Positions 41,252 through 50,731 of a DNA stretch of 64,000 bases are shown in pieces (within the stretch, counting starts at the first letter, position 1; each line of letters begins with the position of its first letter). The translations under genes were made by a program, and so were the position numbers. This DNA comes from DASSUW01 sp963835525 (GTDB lineage: Bacteria > Actinomycetota > Thermoleophilia > Solirubrobacterales > Solirubrobacteraceae): positions 1,302,001 to 1,366,000 of the forward strand of contig CAWIFM010000008.1 of assembly GCA_963835525.1 (NCBI GenBank), read 5' to 3'. Under the pieces are notes generated by a model. That model saw nothing but the letters and a program-made list of their open reading frames with translations, was not told where the DNA came from and did no database searches.

Positions 41252-41816
41252 GGTGGAGGGCGCGGCGCCCCTGCACCACGACCGGATCCTCGAGCATCAC
41301 GTGTCCGCGGTCGAGCCTGGCGAAGTAGGGGACGCCCTCGCCGAACAGCACCGGCACGAGGCTGACGCACACCTCGTCCACCAGGCCGAGCTCGAGCGCC
41401 TGCTGGATGACGTTGGCGCTGGCGATCGTGACGTTCTTGTCGCCGGCGATCTCCCGCGCCTTGGCGATCGCCGCCTCGACCCCGTCGACGAAGGTCGTCT
41501 TCGGCCACCGCTCGGAGGCGTCCGCGGGTGGGCTGTGGGTGACCACGACGATCGCCGCGCCTGCCGGGTGGCTGTCGTTCCAGCCGTCGGCGATGTCGAA
41601 CAGGCGCCGGCCGGAGACGATCACCCCGGAGCTGTCGGTCAGGTCTCCCAGCACCTCTGCGCTCGCCTCGTCGACGTCGAAGGCGATGTTCTCGTTGGCG
41701 CTCGCCACGGATACCTCTCCGGCCTCGTACCAGTCGAAGAGCTCGCCGGGCTGGTCGTCGGGGTCGGCGACGTAGCCGTCCAGCGACATCGTCATGTGCG
41801 TGATGACCTTGCCCAT
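41229..41816 (-). CDS. RibD C-terminal / dihydrofolate-reductase-fold protein (B)
   Basis: A 195-residue protein of the same fold as the gene at 39.7-40.3 kb. It begins VITHMTMSLDGYVADPDDQP, then SSGVIVSGRRLFDIADGWND, AAIVVVTHSPPADASERWPK, GDKNVTIASANVIQQALELG and LVDEVCVSLVPVLFGEGVPY. The MSLDGYVA and GExxPYF elements are typical. ATG 41816 is preceded by AAGGAGG. The role is unknown; it resembles the pterin-like reductases scattered through actinobacterial genomes. Confidence 0.9.
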   Translation of the reverse strand: MGKVITHMTMSLDGYVADPDDQPGELFDWYEAGEVSVASANENIAFDVDEASAEVLGDLTDSSGVIVSGRRLFDIADGWNDSHPAGAAIVVVTHSPPADASERWPKTTFVDGVEAAIAKAREIAGDKNVTIASANVIQQALELGLVDEVCVSLVPVLFGEGVPYFARLDRGHVMLEDPVVVQGRRALHLRYPVRR

Positions 41817-41874
41817 TGTGGACCTCCTTAGGTGTCTCTCCGTACCGACCGGCCGGCGGCCGGGAACTCATCGA

Positions 41875-42774
41875 TCACGCGGCGTGGGCGCGCAGCGCCT
41901 CCATGGTGGCGGCGGCCGCCGCTCCGGGCTCGGCGCGGCCGCGGCGGTGGGCGACGTAGATGATCCGGGCGCCGGGATCGAGCGGGCCGGCGCTGACGCG
42001 GACGTTGGTGAGCGGGAGGAACTCGAGGACGAGGTCGGTGACGACGGCGGCGCCCAGCCCGGCGCCGACGAGCGCGAGCATCGAGGTGAACTCGTCGCAG
42101 AGGTGGCGAACGTCGGGCCGGATGCCGGCGGCCGCGCCGAGGGCGTCGAGCGCGGCGCGCGCGGGCGTGCCCTCGTGGCCGGCGATCCAGCGGCCGCGCA
42201 GCAGTGTCTCGGCGTCGTCGTGGACCGGCCAGCTGGCCGGGACGACGACGCGGTAGGCGTCGCGCAGCAGGTCTTCGGCGACCACGCCGCGTGGCGGCTC
42301 GGCTTCCGGCCGCCGCTCGAGGATGACCAGGTCCAGCTCTCCGGCGCGGAGCTGCGCCAGCCCGTCCGCCTCGCCCACCTCGGTGACCGTCGGGACGATT
42401 GACGGCTCGGCGATCGCCAGGTCGACCACCGCCGGGCCGACGAGCCGGCGGAGCACCGTCGCGAACCCGCCGATGCGCACGGGCCCGCTGCGCTCGCCGC
42501 GCAGTGCCATGGCGGCGCGCTCGGCCTCCGCCAGGACTTCGGCGAGGCGCTCGCCCTCCTGAGCCAGCGCCCGGCCGGCCGCGGTCAGCTCGAGCGTGCG
42601 GCCGCCGCCGCGCCGCGAGCGGTCGACGAGGCTGAGGCCCGTCTCCGCTTCGAGACGTGTCAGGTGCTGGGAGACGGCCGACGGGCTCAGGTACAGCGCC
42701 CGCGCGGCGGGAAGGACGCCACCGGCTCGCCTGACGGCGCGCAGGACGAGCAGGCGATGGGGGTCGATCCTCAT
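41875..42774 (-). CDS. LysR-family transcriptional regulator
   Basis: A 299-residue LysR-type regulator. The N-terminal winged helix-turn-helix is RLLVLRAVRRAGGVLPAARA, LYLSPSAVSQHLTRLEAETG, LSLVDRSRRGGGRTLELTAA. The C-terminal periplasmic-binding-like effector domain runs from about residue 90 (PVRIGGFATVLRRLVGPAVV, GELDLVILERRPE, STMLALVGAGLG-like region). It is divergent from the small membrane-protein/rhodanese pair, with a perfect palindrome overlapping its own ATG, so it probably autoregulates and controls those two genes. Confidence 0.9.
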   Translation of the reverse strand: MRIDPHRLLVLRAVRRAGGVLPAARALYLSPSAVSQHLTRLEAETGLSLVDRSRRGGGRTLELTAAGRALAQEGERLAEVLAEAERAAMALRGERSGPVRIGGFATVLRRLVGPAVVDLAIAEPSIVPTVTEVGEADGLAQLRAGELDLVILERRPEAEPPRGVVAEDLLRDAYRVVVPASWPVHDDAETLLRGRWIAGHEGTPARAALDALGAAAGIRPDVRHLCDEFTSMLALVGAGLGAAVVTDLVLEFLPLTNVRVSAGPLDPGARIIYVAHRRGRAEPGAAAAATMEALRAHAA

Positions 42775-42789
42775 TCAGCCAAACTGAAT
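42773..42789. promoter_or_regulatory. Operator-like palindrome at the LysR start
   Basis: ATTCAG-CCAAA-CTGAAT, a perfect six-base inverted repeat with a five-base spacer, overlaps the LysR ATG (42772-42774). It lies 58 bases before the divergent gene at 42847. The size and A/T-flanked dyad fit a LysR-type box. Confidence 0.65.
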
Positions 42790-42846
42790 CACGAGTCGCC
42801 TCAAAGTCAATTTCATACACGCCCGAATCCGGCTACAACTCAATCC

Positions 42847-43092
42847 ATGGTCACGATGCTCATCGGGTTCGCGGGCGGCCTCGCCGTGCTCATGAGCTTC
42901 GCGGGCGTGGCCTGCGGGCGTCTCTCGGCCCACGGCGCCATCTACCACGCGATGAACCTCACCGGCGCGCTCGCCATGGTCGCTGCCGGCCTTCCCGCCG
43001 ACGCGTGGCCGTCGGTGGCCGTCAACGGCAGCTGGGCGCTCATCAGCGCTCACGGACTGTCCCGCGCGGCGCAGCTAGTCTCGGCACGGTGA
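42847..43092 (+). CDS. Small CBU_0592-like membrane protein
   Basis: An 81-residue protein starting at ATG 42847. It has three hydrophobic segments (MLIGFAGGLAVLMSFAGVA; YHAMNLTGALAMVAAGLPAD; WPSVAVNGSWALISAHGLSR). The GRLSAHGAIYHAMNLTGA core and the AWPSVAVN-x-x-W ending match the small membrane family known as CBU_0592-like. Its TGA overlaps the GTG of the rhodanese gene, so the two are translationally coupled. Confidence 0.75.
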   Translation: MVTMLIGFAGGLAVLMSFAGVACGRLSAHGAIYHAMNLTGALAMVAAGLPADAWPSVAVNGSWALISAHGLSRAAQLVSAR

Positions 43093-43883
43093 TCACCCCG
43101 TTCGTCGACGCCGCGTGGCTCGCAGGCCACCGCGAGGACGTCGTGCTCGCCGACGTCAGGTGGTACCTGGACGGCCGGTCGGGCCGGGCCGAGTTCGAGG
43201 CCGGCCATCTGCCCGGCGCGGTGTTCGTCGACCTCGACGCGTACCTCGCGAGCCCGCCCCGTCCGGAGGCGGGGCGGCACCCGCTGCCCGATCCCGAGGT
43301 CTTCGCGCGCGGCATGGGGGAGGCGGGGATCGGCGACGGCTCGACCGTGGTCGCCTACGACGACGCGGGCGGCGTGGTCGCCGCGCGGCTCGTGTGGTTG
43401 CTGCGCGCGCTCGGGGTGGACGCGGCGCTGCTCGACGGCGGGCTCGAGGGCCCGCTCGAGACGGGCCCGGCGAACCCCACTACCGCCCGCTTCACCGCAC
43501 GGCCCTGGCCGGCCGATCGCCTCGCCGGCATCGACGAGCTGCACGACGGCGGCCGGATCCTGCTCGACGCGCGCGACCGCAACCGCTTCTCCGGCGAGTT
43601 CGAGCCGGTCGACCCGCGACCCGGGCACATCCCCGGCGCCCGCAACCTGCCGGCGCGCGAGATGCTCGACGGCGGCCGTCTCCGGCCCGCGGACGTCCTG
43701 CGCGCTCAGCTCGCCGAGGCCGGCGTGGACGCGGACAGCGAGGTCGTCGCCTCGTGCGGGTCGGGCGTGAACGCCTGCCACACGCTGCTCGTCCTCGAGG
43801 CGCTCGGGCTCCCGCCGGGCCGGCTGTTCCCCGGCTCCTACTCGCAGTGGAGCAACAGCGATCGGCCGGTCGCGACCGACTAG
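43089..43883 (+). CDS. Tandem-rhodanese sulfurtransferase
   Basis: About 264 residues with two rhodanese domains. The first reads VVLADVRWYLDGRSGRAEFE, GHLPGAVFVDLDAYLASPP and YDDAGGVVAARLVWLLRALG; its active-site position is Asp, not Cys, so it is the inactive domain. The second carries ILLDARDRNRFSGEFEPVDP, PGHIPGARNLPAREML and the catalytic loop VVASCGSGVNACHTLLVLEA with the Cys. This is the thiosulfate/3-mercaptopyruvate sulfurtransferase layout. GTG 43089 overlaps the previous stop. It converges on the GGDEF/EAL gene with a four-base overlap. Confidence 0.92.
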   Translation: MITPFVDAAWLAGHREDVVLADVRWYLDGRSGRAEFEAGHLPGAVFVDLDAYLASPPRPEAGRHPLPDPEVFARGMGEAGIGDGSTVVAYDDAGGVVAARLVWLLRALGVDAALLDGGLEGPLETGPANPTTARFTARPWPADRLAGIDELHDGGRILLDARDRNRFSGEFEPVDPRPGHIPGARNLPAREMLDGGRLRPADVLRAQLAEAGVDADSEVVASCGSGVNACHTLLVLEALGLPPGRLFPGSYSQWSNSDRPVATD

Positions 43884-45985
43884 GCCGACAGGCGCGTGAG
43901 CACGGCGCGCAGCTGCAGCGCGACGACCCGCGCGCGATCGATCTCGGCTCGCGAGAACGCCTGCGGGCGGACGCGGTAGATCTCCAGGATCGCCCCGCCG
44001 CCCGAGCCGAGCGGCGCGGGGATGATCAACATCGCGCCCATGCCCATGCGCTCGAGCTCGGCGAGCTCGGCCGGGTCGCCGTGCGCGTCGCCGGCGACCA
44101 CCTGGCCGACCTGGCCGGTGTCGATCAGGTGCTTGGTGGCCGGGAACTCGGACAGCCGCCAGGTCTCGCCGACCTCCTCGACGTCGTGCTCGGACACGAG
44201 GTCGACCGTCTCGCCGTCGGGCCGGATCTTCATGACGCCGACGTCGTCGGCGTCGAGCAGCCAGGCCGCCAGCTGTCCTGCCGAGGCGAGCTCGGCGATG
44301 TCCGAGACGCGAGCGAGGTGGTCGGCGAGCTCCGACAGCCGGTTCGACCAGGTGCCGGTGGCGGCTGCCGCCACGCGGACGCCGTGCTCGATCTGCGCCG
44401 ACACCGCGGCCGCGGTCTCCGGGCTCAGCTCGGGCCAGCCGGCGGCGGGCCGCGCGAGCGCGTAGCCCTGCGCGTAGGTGGCGTCGAGGTCGGCGAGCAC
44501 GCGCAGGTCGGCCAGATCCTCGATGCCCTCGCCGCAGACCACCGAGCCGGTGGAGGCGGCGAACGAGATCAGGGCCTCCAGCAGGGCCTGCTTGGCGGGG
44601 TCGGCGTGCGCGCCGTGGACGAGCGAGCGGTCGAGCTTGAGGATGTCGGGCGCCACGCGGATGAGCTGTTGCAGCCCGGCGTAGCCCGAGCCGGCGTCGT
44701 CGAGTGCCACCCGCGCGCCGCGCGCGCGGAGCTCGGCGAGGCGCGAGTGGAGCGTGTCGTCGGCGCCGAACAGGTCGTGCTCGGTGAGCTCGACCACGAT
44801 CGAGGAGAGGTCGTCGGGGAGGGCGTCCATCACGGGCGCGGAGACGAGCGCGCGCGGGCTGACGTTGACGGCCAGGAACGTCCCGGCGGGGCGGCCGGGA
44901 GCCGCGATCGCGGCCGTCGCGGCCGCCGCCTCGAGCTCGGCGCCGAGGCCGGCGCGGTGTGCCTGCGCGAACCACTCGTCGGGCGGACGCGACTCCATGC
45001 GGGCGAGCGCCTCGTAGCCGCTCACGCGGCCCGTGGCGAGCTCGAGCACCGGCTGGAAGAACGGCACGATCCCGCCTGGCGTGCGCAGCAGCGCCTCGAC
45101 CTCCTCACGCTCCTCGCCGGGCAGCGGCCGGCGGGCGAGGCTCGTGCGGTAGCGGCGGGTCTGCTTGCGGCCGCCGTCCTTGGCCGCGTAGAGCGCGGCG
45201 TCGGCGGCGGCGAGCAGCTCGGCCGCCCCGACCGCGTCGTCGGGATGCGCGGCGACGCCGGCCGAGCACTCGAGCGCCTTGCCGCCGACCATGACCTCGG
45301 ACACCGCGGCGCGCGCCCGCTCGGCGACCTCGCGCGCCTCGGCGGCCTCCATCCCGGGCAGCACGAGCACGAACTCCTCGCCCCCGAGGCGCCCGACCGC
45401 GTCCGAGTCGCGCACGACCGAGCGCAGGCGCTTGGCGGCGGCGGCCAGCACGCGATCGCCCTCGGCGTGGCCGTGCCGGTCGTTGACGCGCTTGAAGTGA
45501 TCGAGGTCGAGCACGACCACGCTGACCGCCGCTGACGCCTCGAGCGCCGCCCTCAGCCGCTCCTGCGAGCCGCGGTGGTTGAGCAGCCCGGTGAGCCCGT
45601 CCGTCTTGGCCACGTCGCGCTGGCGGGCGGAGTCGTAGGCCAGCGCCGCCATCGTCGCGAAGCGCTCGACGAGCTCGACGTCCTCGTGCGAGAACGGCGC
45701 GCCCGAGCGGCGCACGTGGAGCGCGCCGACCGCCTGGCCGTGGGCGATCAGCGGGACGGCGACGACGTGATCGGCCGGCACCGGCTCTCCCACGGCGAAG
45801 ACCGGCTGCGACTCCGCGTCGTACAGCGACAGGTCGTCATAGGCGACGACCGCGGCGAGATGGCGCGCGATGCCGCCGAGCGTGCCGCTCAGCGAGTCGG
45901 CGGCGAGGATTCCGGATGCGGCATCGACCAGCGCCTCGAGCGCGGACGTGCCGCCCTTGAGAGCAGGAGCAGGTGAACGTGCCAC
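43880..45985 (-). CDS. GAF-GGDEF-EAL-GAF cyclic-di-GMP protein
   Basis: A 701-residue protein. Residues about 15-125 are GAF-like. About 125-285 is a GGDEF domain with TDGLTGLLNHRGSQERL, DLDHFKRVNDRHGHAEGD and an intact RLGGEEFVLVLPG active site. About 300-540 is an EAL domain with GYEALARM, LAVNVSPRAL, IVVELTEHDLF, ALDDAGSGYAGLQQL, LKLDRSLVHG and GEGIEDLADL, all catalytic positions kept. The last 160 residues are a second GAF-like domain (AAWLLDADDVGVMKI, LIIPAPLGSGGGAILEIYRV). It could both make and break c-di-GMP. There is no membrane segment. ATG 45985 lies 43 bases from the palindromic element. Confidence 0.93.
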   Translation of the reverse strand: MARSPAPALKGGTSALEALVDAASGILAADSLSGTLGGIARHLAAVVAYDDLSLYDAESQPVFAVGEPVPADHVVAVPLIAHGQAVGALHVRRSGAPFSHEDVELVERFATMAALAYDSARQRDVAKTDGLTGLLNHRGSQERLRAALEASAAVSVVVLDLDHFKRVNDRHGHAEGDRVLAAAAKRLRSVVRDSDAVGRLGGEEFVLVLPGMEAAEAREVAERARAAVSEVMVGGKALECSAGVAAHPDDAVGAAELLAAADAALYAAKDGGRKQTRRYRTSLARRPLPGEEREEVEALLRTPGGIVPFFQPVLELATGRVSGYEALARMESRPPDEWFAQAHRAGLGAELEAAAATAAIAAPGRPAGTFLAVNVSPRALVSAPVMDALPDDLSSIVVELTEHDLFGADDTLHSRLAELRARGARVALDDAGSGYAGLQQLIRVAPDILKLDRSLVHGAHADPAKQALLEALISFAASTGSVVCGEGIEDLADLRVLADLDATYAQGYALARPAAGWPELSPETAAAVSAQIEHGVRVAAAATGTWSNRLSELADHLARVSDIAELASAGQLAAWLLDADDVGVMKIRPDGETVDLVSEHDVEEVGETWRLSEFPATKHLIDTGQVGQVVAGDAHGDPAELAELERMGMGAMLIIPAPLGSGGGAILEIYRVRPQAFSRAEIDRARVVALQLRAVLTRLSA

Positions 45986-46028
45986 CTTGAGGTAAATCGG
46001 CCCCCGCGCGCCGAGCTTTATGCGTGTC

Positions 46029-46310
46029 CTAGGCGAACGTCAACTGCGGCTGGGTGGGGCGGCGAGGGGCCGGCCGCGCCGGTATTCCTCGAAGCAATCC
46101 TGTCCTAGTGGGGTCTGACCCCACCTATCCAGGATTCGTTGCGGTTTTCGGCGTAGCATCCTGGCTAAGGGTCGTCAGACGACCGCAGGGCAGGACGCTT
46201 CGAGGAAACCGCCCTCGCCGGCCTCCCCAGCTCCCCTACCCAGCCGCAGTTGACGTTCGCCCGTCGGGCACGCCAGCCGGAGGAACAACGTGCTCGGGAA
46301 CTACAACTAG
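46029..46310. repeat. CTAG-bounded palindromic element, copy 2 (inverted)
   Basis: A 282-base copy in the opposite orientation to 21427-21734. It shares long identical stretches (for example TCGTTGCGGTTTTCGGCGTA and CTCCCCTACCCAGCCGCAGT). CTAG lies at 46029-46032 and 46307-46310, the latter overlapping the TAG stop of the acetyltransferase gene. The two internal stem-loops are at 46096-46135 and 46157-46198. The tip of the first is GGGGTCTGACCCC here but GGGGTCGTAAAGCGACCCC in copy 1, so bases differ while pairing is kept. The left end lacks the outer 45 or so bases present in copy 1. Confidence 0.85.
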
Positions 46311-46717
46311 GGCAGTTCCTTGCGCATGAGGAAGTACGAGTGCCGCGCCGGGTAGTCGGTGATCTCACCGGCGGTCTCGAAGCCGTGCCGGCGATAGAAG
46401 TCCGGAGCCTGGAAGCTGTGGGTGGTCAGGCCGATCTGGGCGCAGCCGCGAGCCCGCGCCTCACGCTCCACGGCCTCGAGCAGAGACGTTCCGACGCCGC
46501 GGCCGCGGTGGTCCTCGCGCACCCACAGCCGGTCGACCCAGCACGTGCCGCCCCACGTCCAGCCGTAGACGCCCGCCACGAGCCGGCCGGCCTCGTCACG
46601 AACGGCCGCGAACAGCTCGCGGCCGTCGTGGATGCCGGTGGTCGCGAAGTTGAACGAGGAGATCTCCTCGCCCAACCGCGCGACCACCGCGGCATCCGGC
46701 CGGTCGATCACGGTCAC
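46307..46717 (-). CDS. GNAT-family N-acetyltransferase
   Basis: A 136-residue GNAT acetyltransferase starting at GTG 46717, which overlaps the stop of the sugar-binding protein. The acetyl-CoA loop is VREDHRGRGVGTSLLEAVER (R-G-x-G-x-G pattern), preceded by VAGVYGWTWGGTCWVDRLW and followed by IGLTTHSFQAPDFYRRHGFE. It is the last gene of the sugar-import operon. Its substrate is unknown, but the tight coupling hints at acetylating the imported sugar or a derivative. Its TAG stop lies in the CTAG end of the palindromic element. Confidence 0.87.
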   Translation of the reverse strand: MTVIDRPDAAVVARLGEEISSFNFATTGIHDGRELFAAVRDEAGRLVAGVYGWTWGGTCWVDRLWVREDHRGRGVGTSLLEAVEREARARGCAQIGLTTHSFQAPDFYRRHGFETAGEITDYPARHSYFLMRKELP

Positions 46718-47688
46718 TCGTAGAGCACGGCCTTGATCTTCGGGTCGTCGATGTTGCTCTTGTCGTACCAGTAGAAGCCGGTGTCGATGACCTTCGGCAG
46801 CTCGTCGCCGTTGATGGCCTTCATCGCCGACTTGACGAGCTCCTTGCCCATGCCGACCGGGTTCTGCGTGATGGCGCCGGCCATGACGCCGTTGTTGATG
46901 GCGTCGATCTGGGCCTTGCCGGAGTCGAAGCCGACGATCGTGATGCCCTTCTTGCCGCTCTCCTGGACGCCCTTGATGATCCCGATCGCCGAGCCCTCGT
47001 TGGCGCCGTAGAAGCCCTTGAGGTCCGGGTTGGACTGGATGATCGACTTCGCGATGTCGGCCGACTTCGCCTGGTCGCCGCCGCCGTACTGCACGGGGAG
47101 CACCTCGACGTTCGGGGCGTTCTCCTTCATCCACTCGAGGAAGCCGTCGCGGCGGTCGATGCCCGAGCGGCTCGTCTGGTCGTGCACGATGACGGCGACC
47201 TTGCCCTCGTTGTCGATCAGCTCGGCGAGGTGCTTGGCGGCCTCGCCCGCGGCGGCCTTGTTGTCGGTCGCCGCCGTGGTGACCGGGACGTCGCTGTCGA
47301 CGCCGGAGTCGAACGCGATGACCGGGATCTCCTGCGCCTTGGCCTGATCCATCAGCGGCGCGCTCGCCTTCGAGTCCAGCGCGGCGAAGCCGATGGCGTC
47401 GGGATCCTTCGTCAGGGCGTTGGTGAGCATCGTGACCTGCTGCTCGATGTCCTGCTCGGTGGGCGGGCCCTCGAAGGTGATGCGGGCGCCCTCGGCCTTG
47501 GCCTCCTCCTCTGCTCCCTGCTTGACGGCCTGCCAGAACTGGTGCTGGAAGCCCTTGGAGACGATCGCGATGTACGGCTCGTCGCCGCCACCGCCACCGC
47601 CGCCGGACGAGCTGCCGCCGTCGTCTTCGCCACAGGCCGCGATACCGAGTGCGAGCACCGCCGCCAGAACCACGAACTTCTTGTGCAT
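46714..47688 (-). CDS. Sugar ABC transporter substrate-binding lipoprotein
   Basis: About 324 residues. The ATG at 47688 has AAAGGAG ten bases upstream. The leader MHKKFVVLAAVLALGIAAC ends in a lipobox, then a Ser/Gly-rich linker (GGSSSGGGGGGGDEP). The mature fold is Peripla_BP_4 (ribose/galactose type): YIAIVSKGFQHQFWQAVKQG, DAIGFAALDSKASAPLMDQA, VIAFDSGVDSDVPVTTAATD, GFYGANEGSAIGIIKGVQES and ITIVGFDSGKAQIDAINNG. It captures a monosaccharide outside the membrane for the permease and ATPase encoded just upstream; locus context suggests L-fucose or a similar 6-deoxy sugar. Confidence 0.93.
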   Translation of the reverse strand: MHKKFVVLAAVLALGIAACGEDDGGSSSGGGGGGGDEPYIAIVSKGFQHQFWQAVKQGAEEEAKAEGARITFEGPPTEQDIEQQVTMLTNALTKDPDAIGFAALDSKASAPLMDQAKAQEIPVIAFDSGVDSDVPVTTAATDNKAAAGEAAKHLAELIDNEGKVAVIVHDQTSRSGIDRRDGFLEWMKENAPNVEVLPVQYGGGDQAKSADIAKSIIQSNPDLKGFYGANEGSAIGIIKGVQESGKKGITIVGFDSGKAQIDAINNGVMAGAITQNPVGMGKELVKSAMKAINGDELPKVIDTGFYWYDKSNIDDPKIKAVLYE

Positions 47689-47707
47689 GCTCCCCACGCT
47701 CCTTTGA

Positions 47708-48699
47708 CTAGACGACGGCGCGCTTCCTGGCCATGTCGGCGTAGACCGCGACGAGGATCACGATGCCGAGGATCACGTTCTGCCACTCCTGCGGGATCGA
47801 CATGATCTGCAGCCCGTTGTTGAGGACCGAGATGATCAGCGCGCCGATGATCGTCCCGACGATCGAGCCCTTGCCGCCGGACAGCGAAGTGCCGCCGATG
47901 ACGACGGCCGCGATGGCCTGGAGCTCGTAGCCGAGGCCGGTCCCGGGCTGGGCGGACGCGAGTCGGGCCGAGATCATCACGCCCGCCAGGCCGGTGAACA
48001 GGCCGGCGAGCGTGTAGATGGCGATCTTCCACCGGCGCACGCTGATGCCGGACAGCGCCGTGGCCTCCTCGTTGCTGCCGATCGAGTACGTGTAGCGGCC
48101 GAGGACCGTCTTGTTGAGGATCACGGCCGCGATCACCGTGGCCACCGCCAGGACGAGCACGGCGTTCGGGAAGTTCACCCCGAACAGGTGGCCCGTCGAG
48201 ATGCTGATGTAGCTCGGCGAGTCGGTGAAGTAGATCGGTGCGCTCTCGGCTATGACCAGCGCCAGGCCCTGGGCCACGAGCATCATCGCCAGCGTGGCGA
48301 TGAACGGCGGGATGCCGAGGATCGAGATGTTGAAGCCGTTGACGAACCCGATCAGGCCGCCGAAGAGCACCGCGCCGATGACGCCGGCGAGCACCGGCAA
48401 CCCGGTGTTGGTGATCAGCACGCCGGAGATGACCGCGCACAGCGTCATCCCCGTGCCGATCGAGAGGTCGATGCCGCCGGTGATGATCACGAACGTGGTC
48501 CCGAGCGCCAGCAGCCCGATCACCACCGTCGAGAAGAGGATCGCCGTGACGTTCGAGTAGTTCAGGAAGCTCGAGCTGGCGATCGAGAAGAAGAGGAAGA
48601 TCGCGATCAGGCTCGCGAAGGCGAGGAACTGCTGCAGCCGGTCCTTCAGGCTGGTGCCGACGGCCTCGGCGGCGGTCGGCTGCTCGACGGCCGAGGTCG

Positions 48700-48703
<4 letters not shown>
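47708..48703 (-). CDS. Sugar ABC transporter permease (RbsC type)
   Basis: A 331-residue membrane protein with 8-10 hydrophobic segments and the family landmarks VVIGLLALGTTFVIITGGID, LSIGTGMTLCAVISGVLI, FNISILGIPPFIATLAMMLV, IAAVVIGGTSLSGGKGSIVG and GIVILVAVYADMARKRAVV. It forms the channel of a ribose-type (CUT2) importer with the ATPase upstream and the binding protein downstream. The ATG overlaps the ATPase stop (ATGA). Confidence 0.95.
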
Positions 48704-50236
<1,533 letters not shown>

Positions 50237-50244
<8 letters not shown>

Positions 50245-50656
50245 CGGCGACCACGCCCTTGCGCAGGATGACGTTGCCGTACTTGCGCGTCTCGCCCGTC
50301 CGCACGATCACGTATGCCCCGGCGGCCGCTTCATAGAAGTCGCGGCGCTCGAGGAACTGTAGGCCGTCCTCGCCGGCGCCGGCCGCGGCGATGAGCTGCT
50401 CCTGCACCTGCAGCCGCGTGCCGTCCGCCGAGGTCATGAGGTCGATCCCAGGCGGGTCGTCGAGCGGGATCACGGTGCGGACGGCGGCGAGCACGTCGGG
50501 GGTCGACAGGCCCGGGAAGACGAGCAGCCGCTCGGCGAGGCGCGCAGCCGGGAAATGGGCGTCGGCGAGCACCACCGCGTCCGAATGGCCCATCGCATCG
50601 AGATGCGCGAGCAGATCCCCCGTGAGGATCGGATGGATTGAACTCAGCACCGCCAC
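50237..50656 (-). CDS. fucU: RbsD/FucU-type sugar mutarotase
   Basis: A 139-residue RbsD/FucU protein, which interconverts sugar anomers. It shows SSIHPILTGDLLAHLDAMGH then SDAVVLADAHFPA, with the catalytic His and Asp, and the terminal KYGNVILRKGVV. The long LPGxxTPDVL-like stretch (LLVFPGLSTPDVLAAVRTVI) and the Tyr in YVIVRTGETRKYGN fit FucU (L-fucose mutarotase) better than RbsD. It is the first gene of the import operon, 59 bases from the divergent LacI-type regulator. Confidence 0.88.
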
Positions 50657-50662
50657 TCCCCT

Positions 50663-50731
50663 GAAATCGGTTCCTCAAGAACCGGTTGCAAGGGGTAGTC
50701 TGCCACACATCCGCCGTGGGAAACCGGTTTC
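50663..50731. promoter_or_regulatory. LacI-type operator cluster
   Basis: Three related sites lie between the divergent mutarotase and regulator genes: GAAATCGGTTCC (50663-50674), GAACCGGTTG (50679-50688) and the perfect palindrome GAAACCGGTTTC (50720-50731). The central CG step and the spacing fit LacI-family operators. The third overlaps codons 2-6 of the regulator itself, so autoregulation is likely. Confidence 0.75.
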
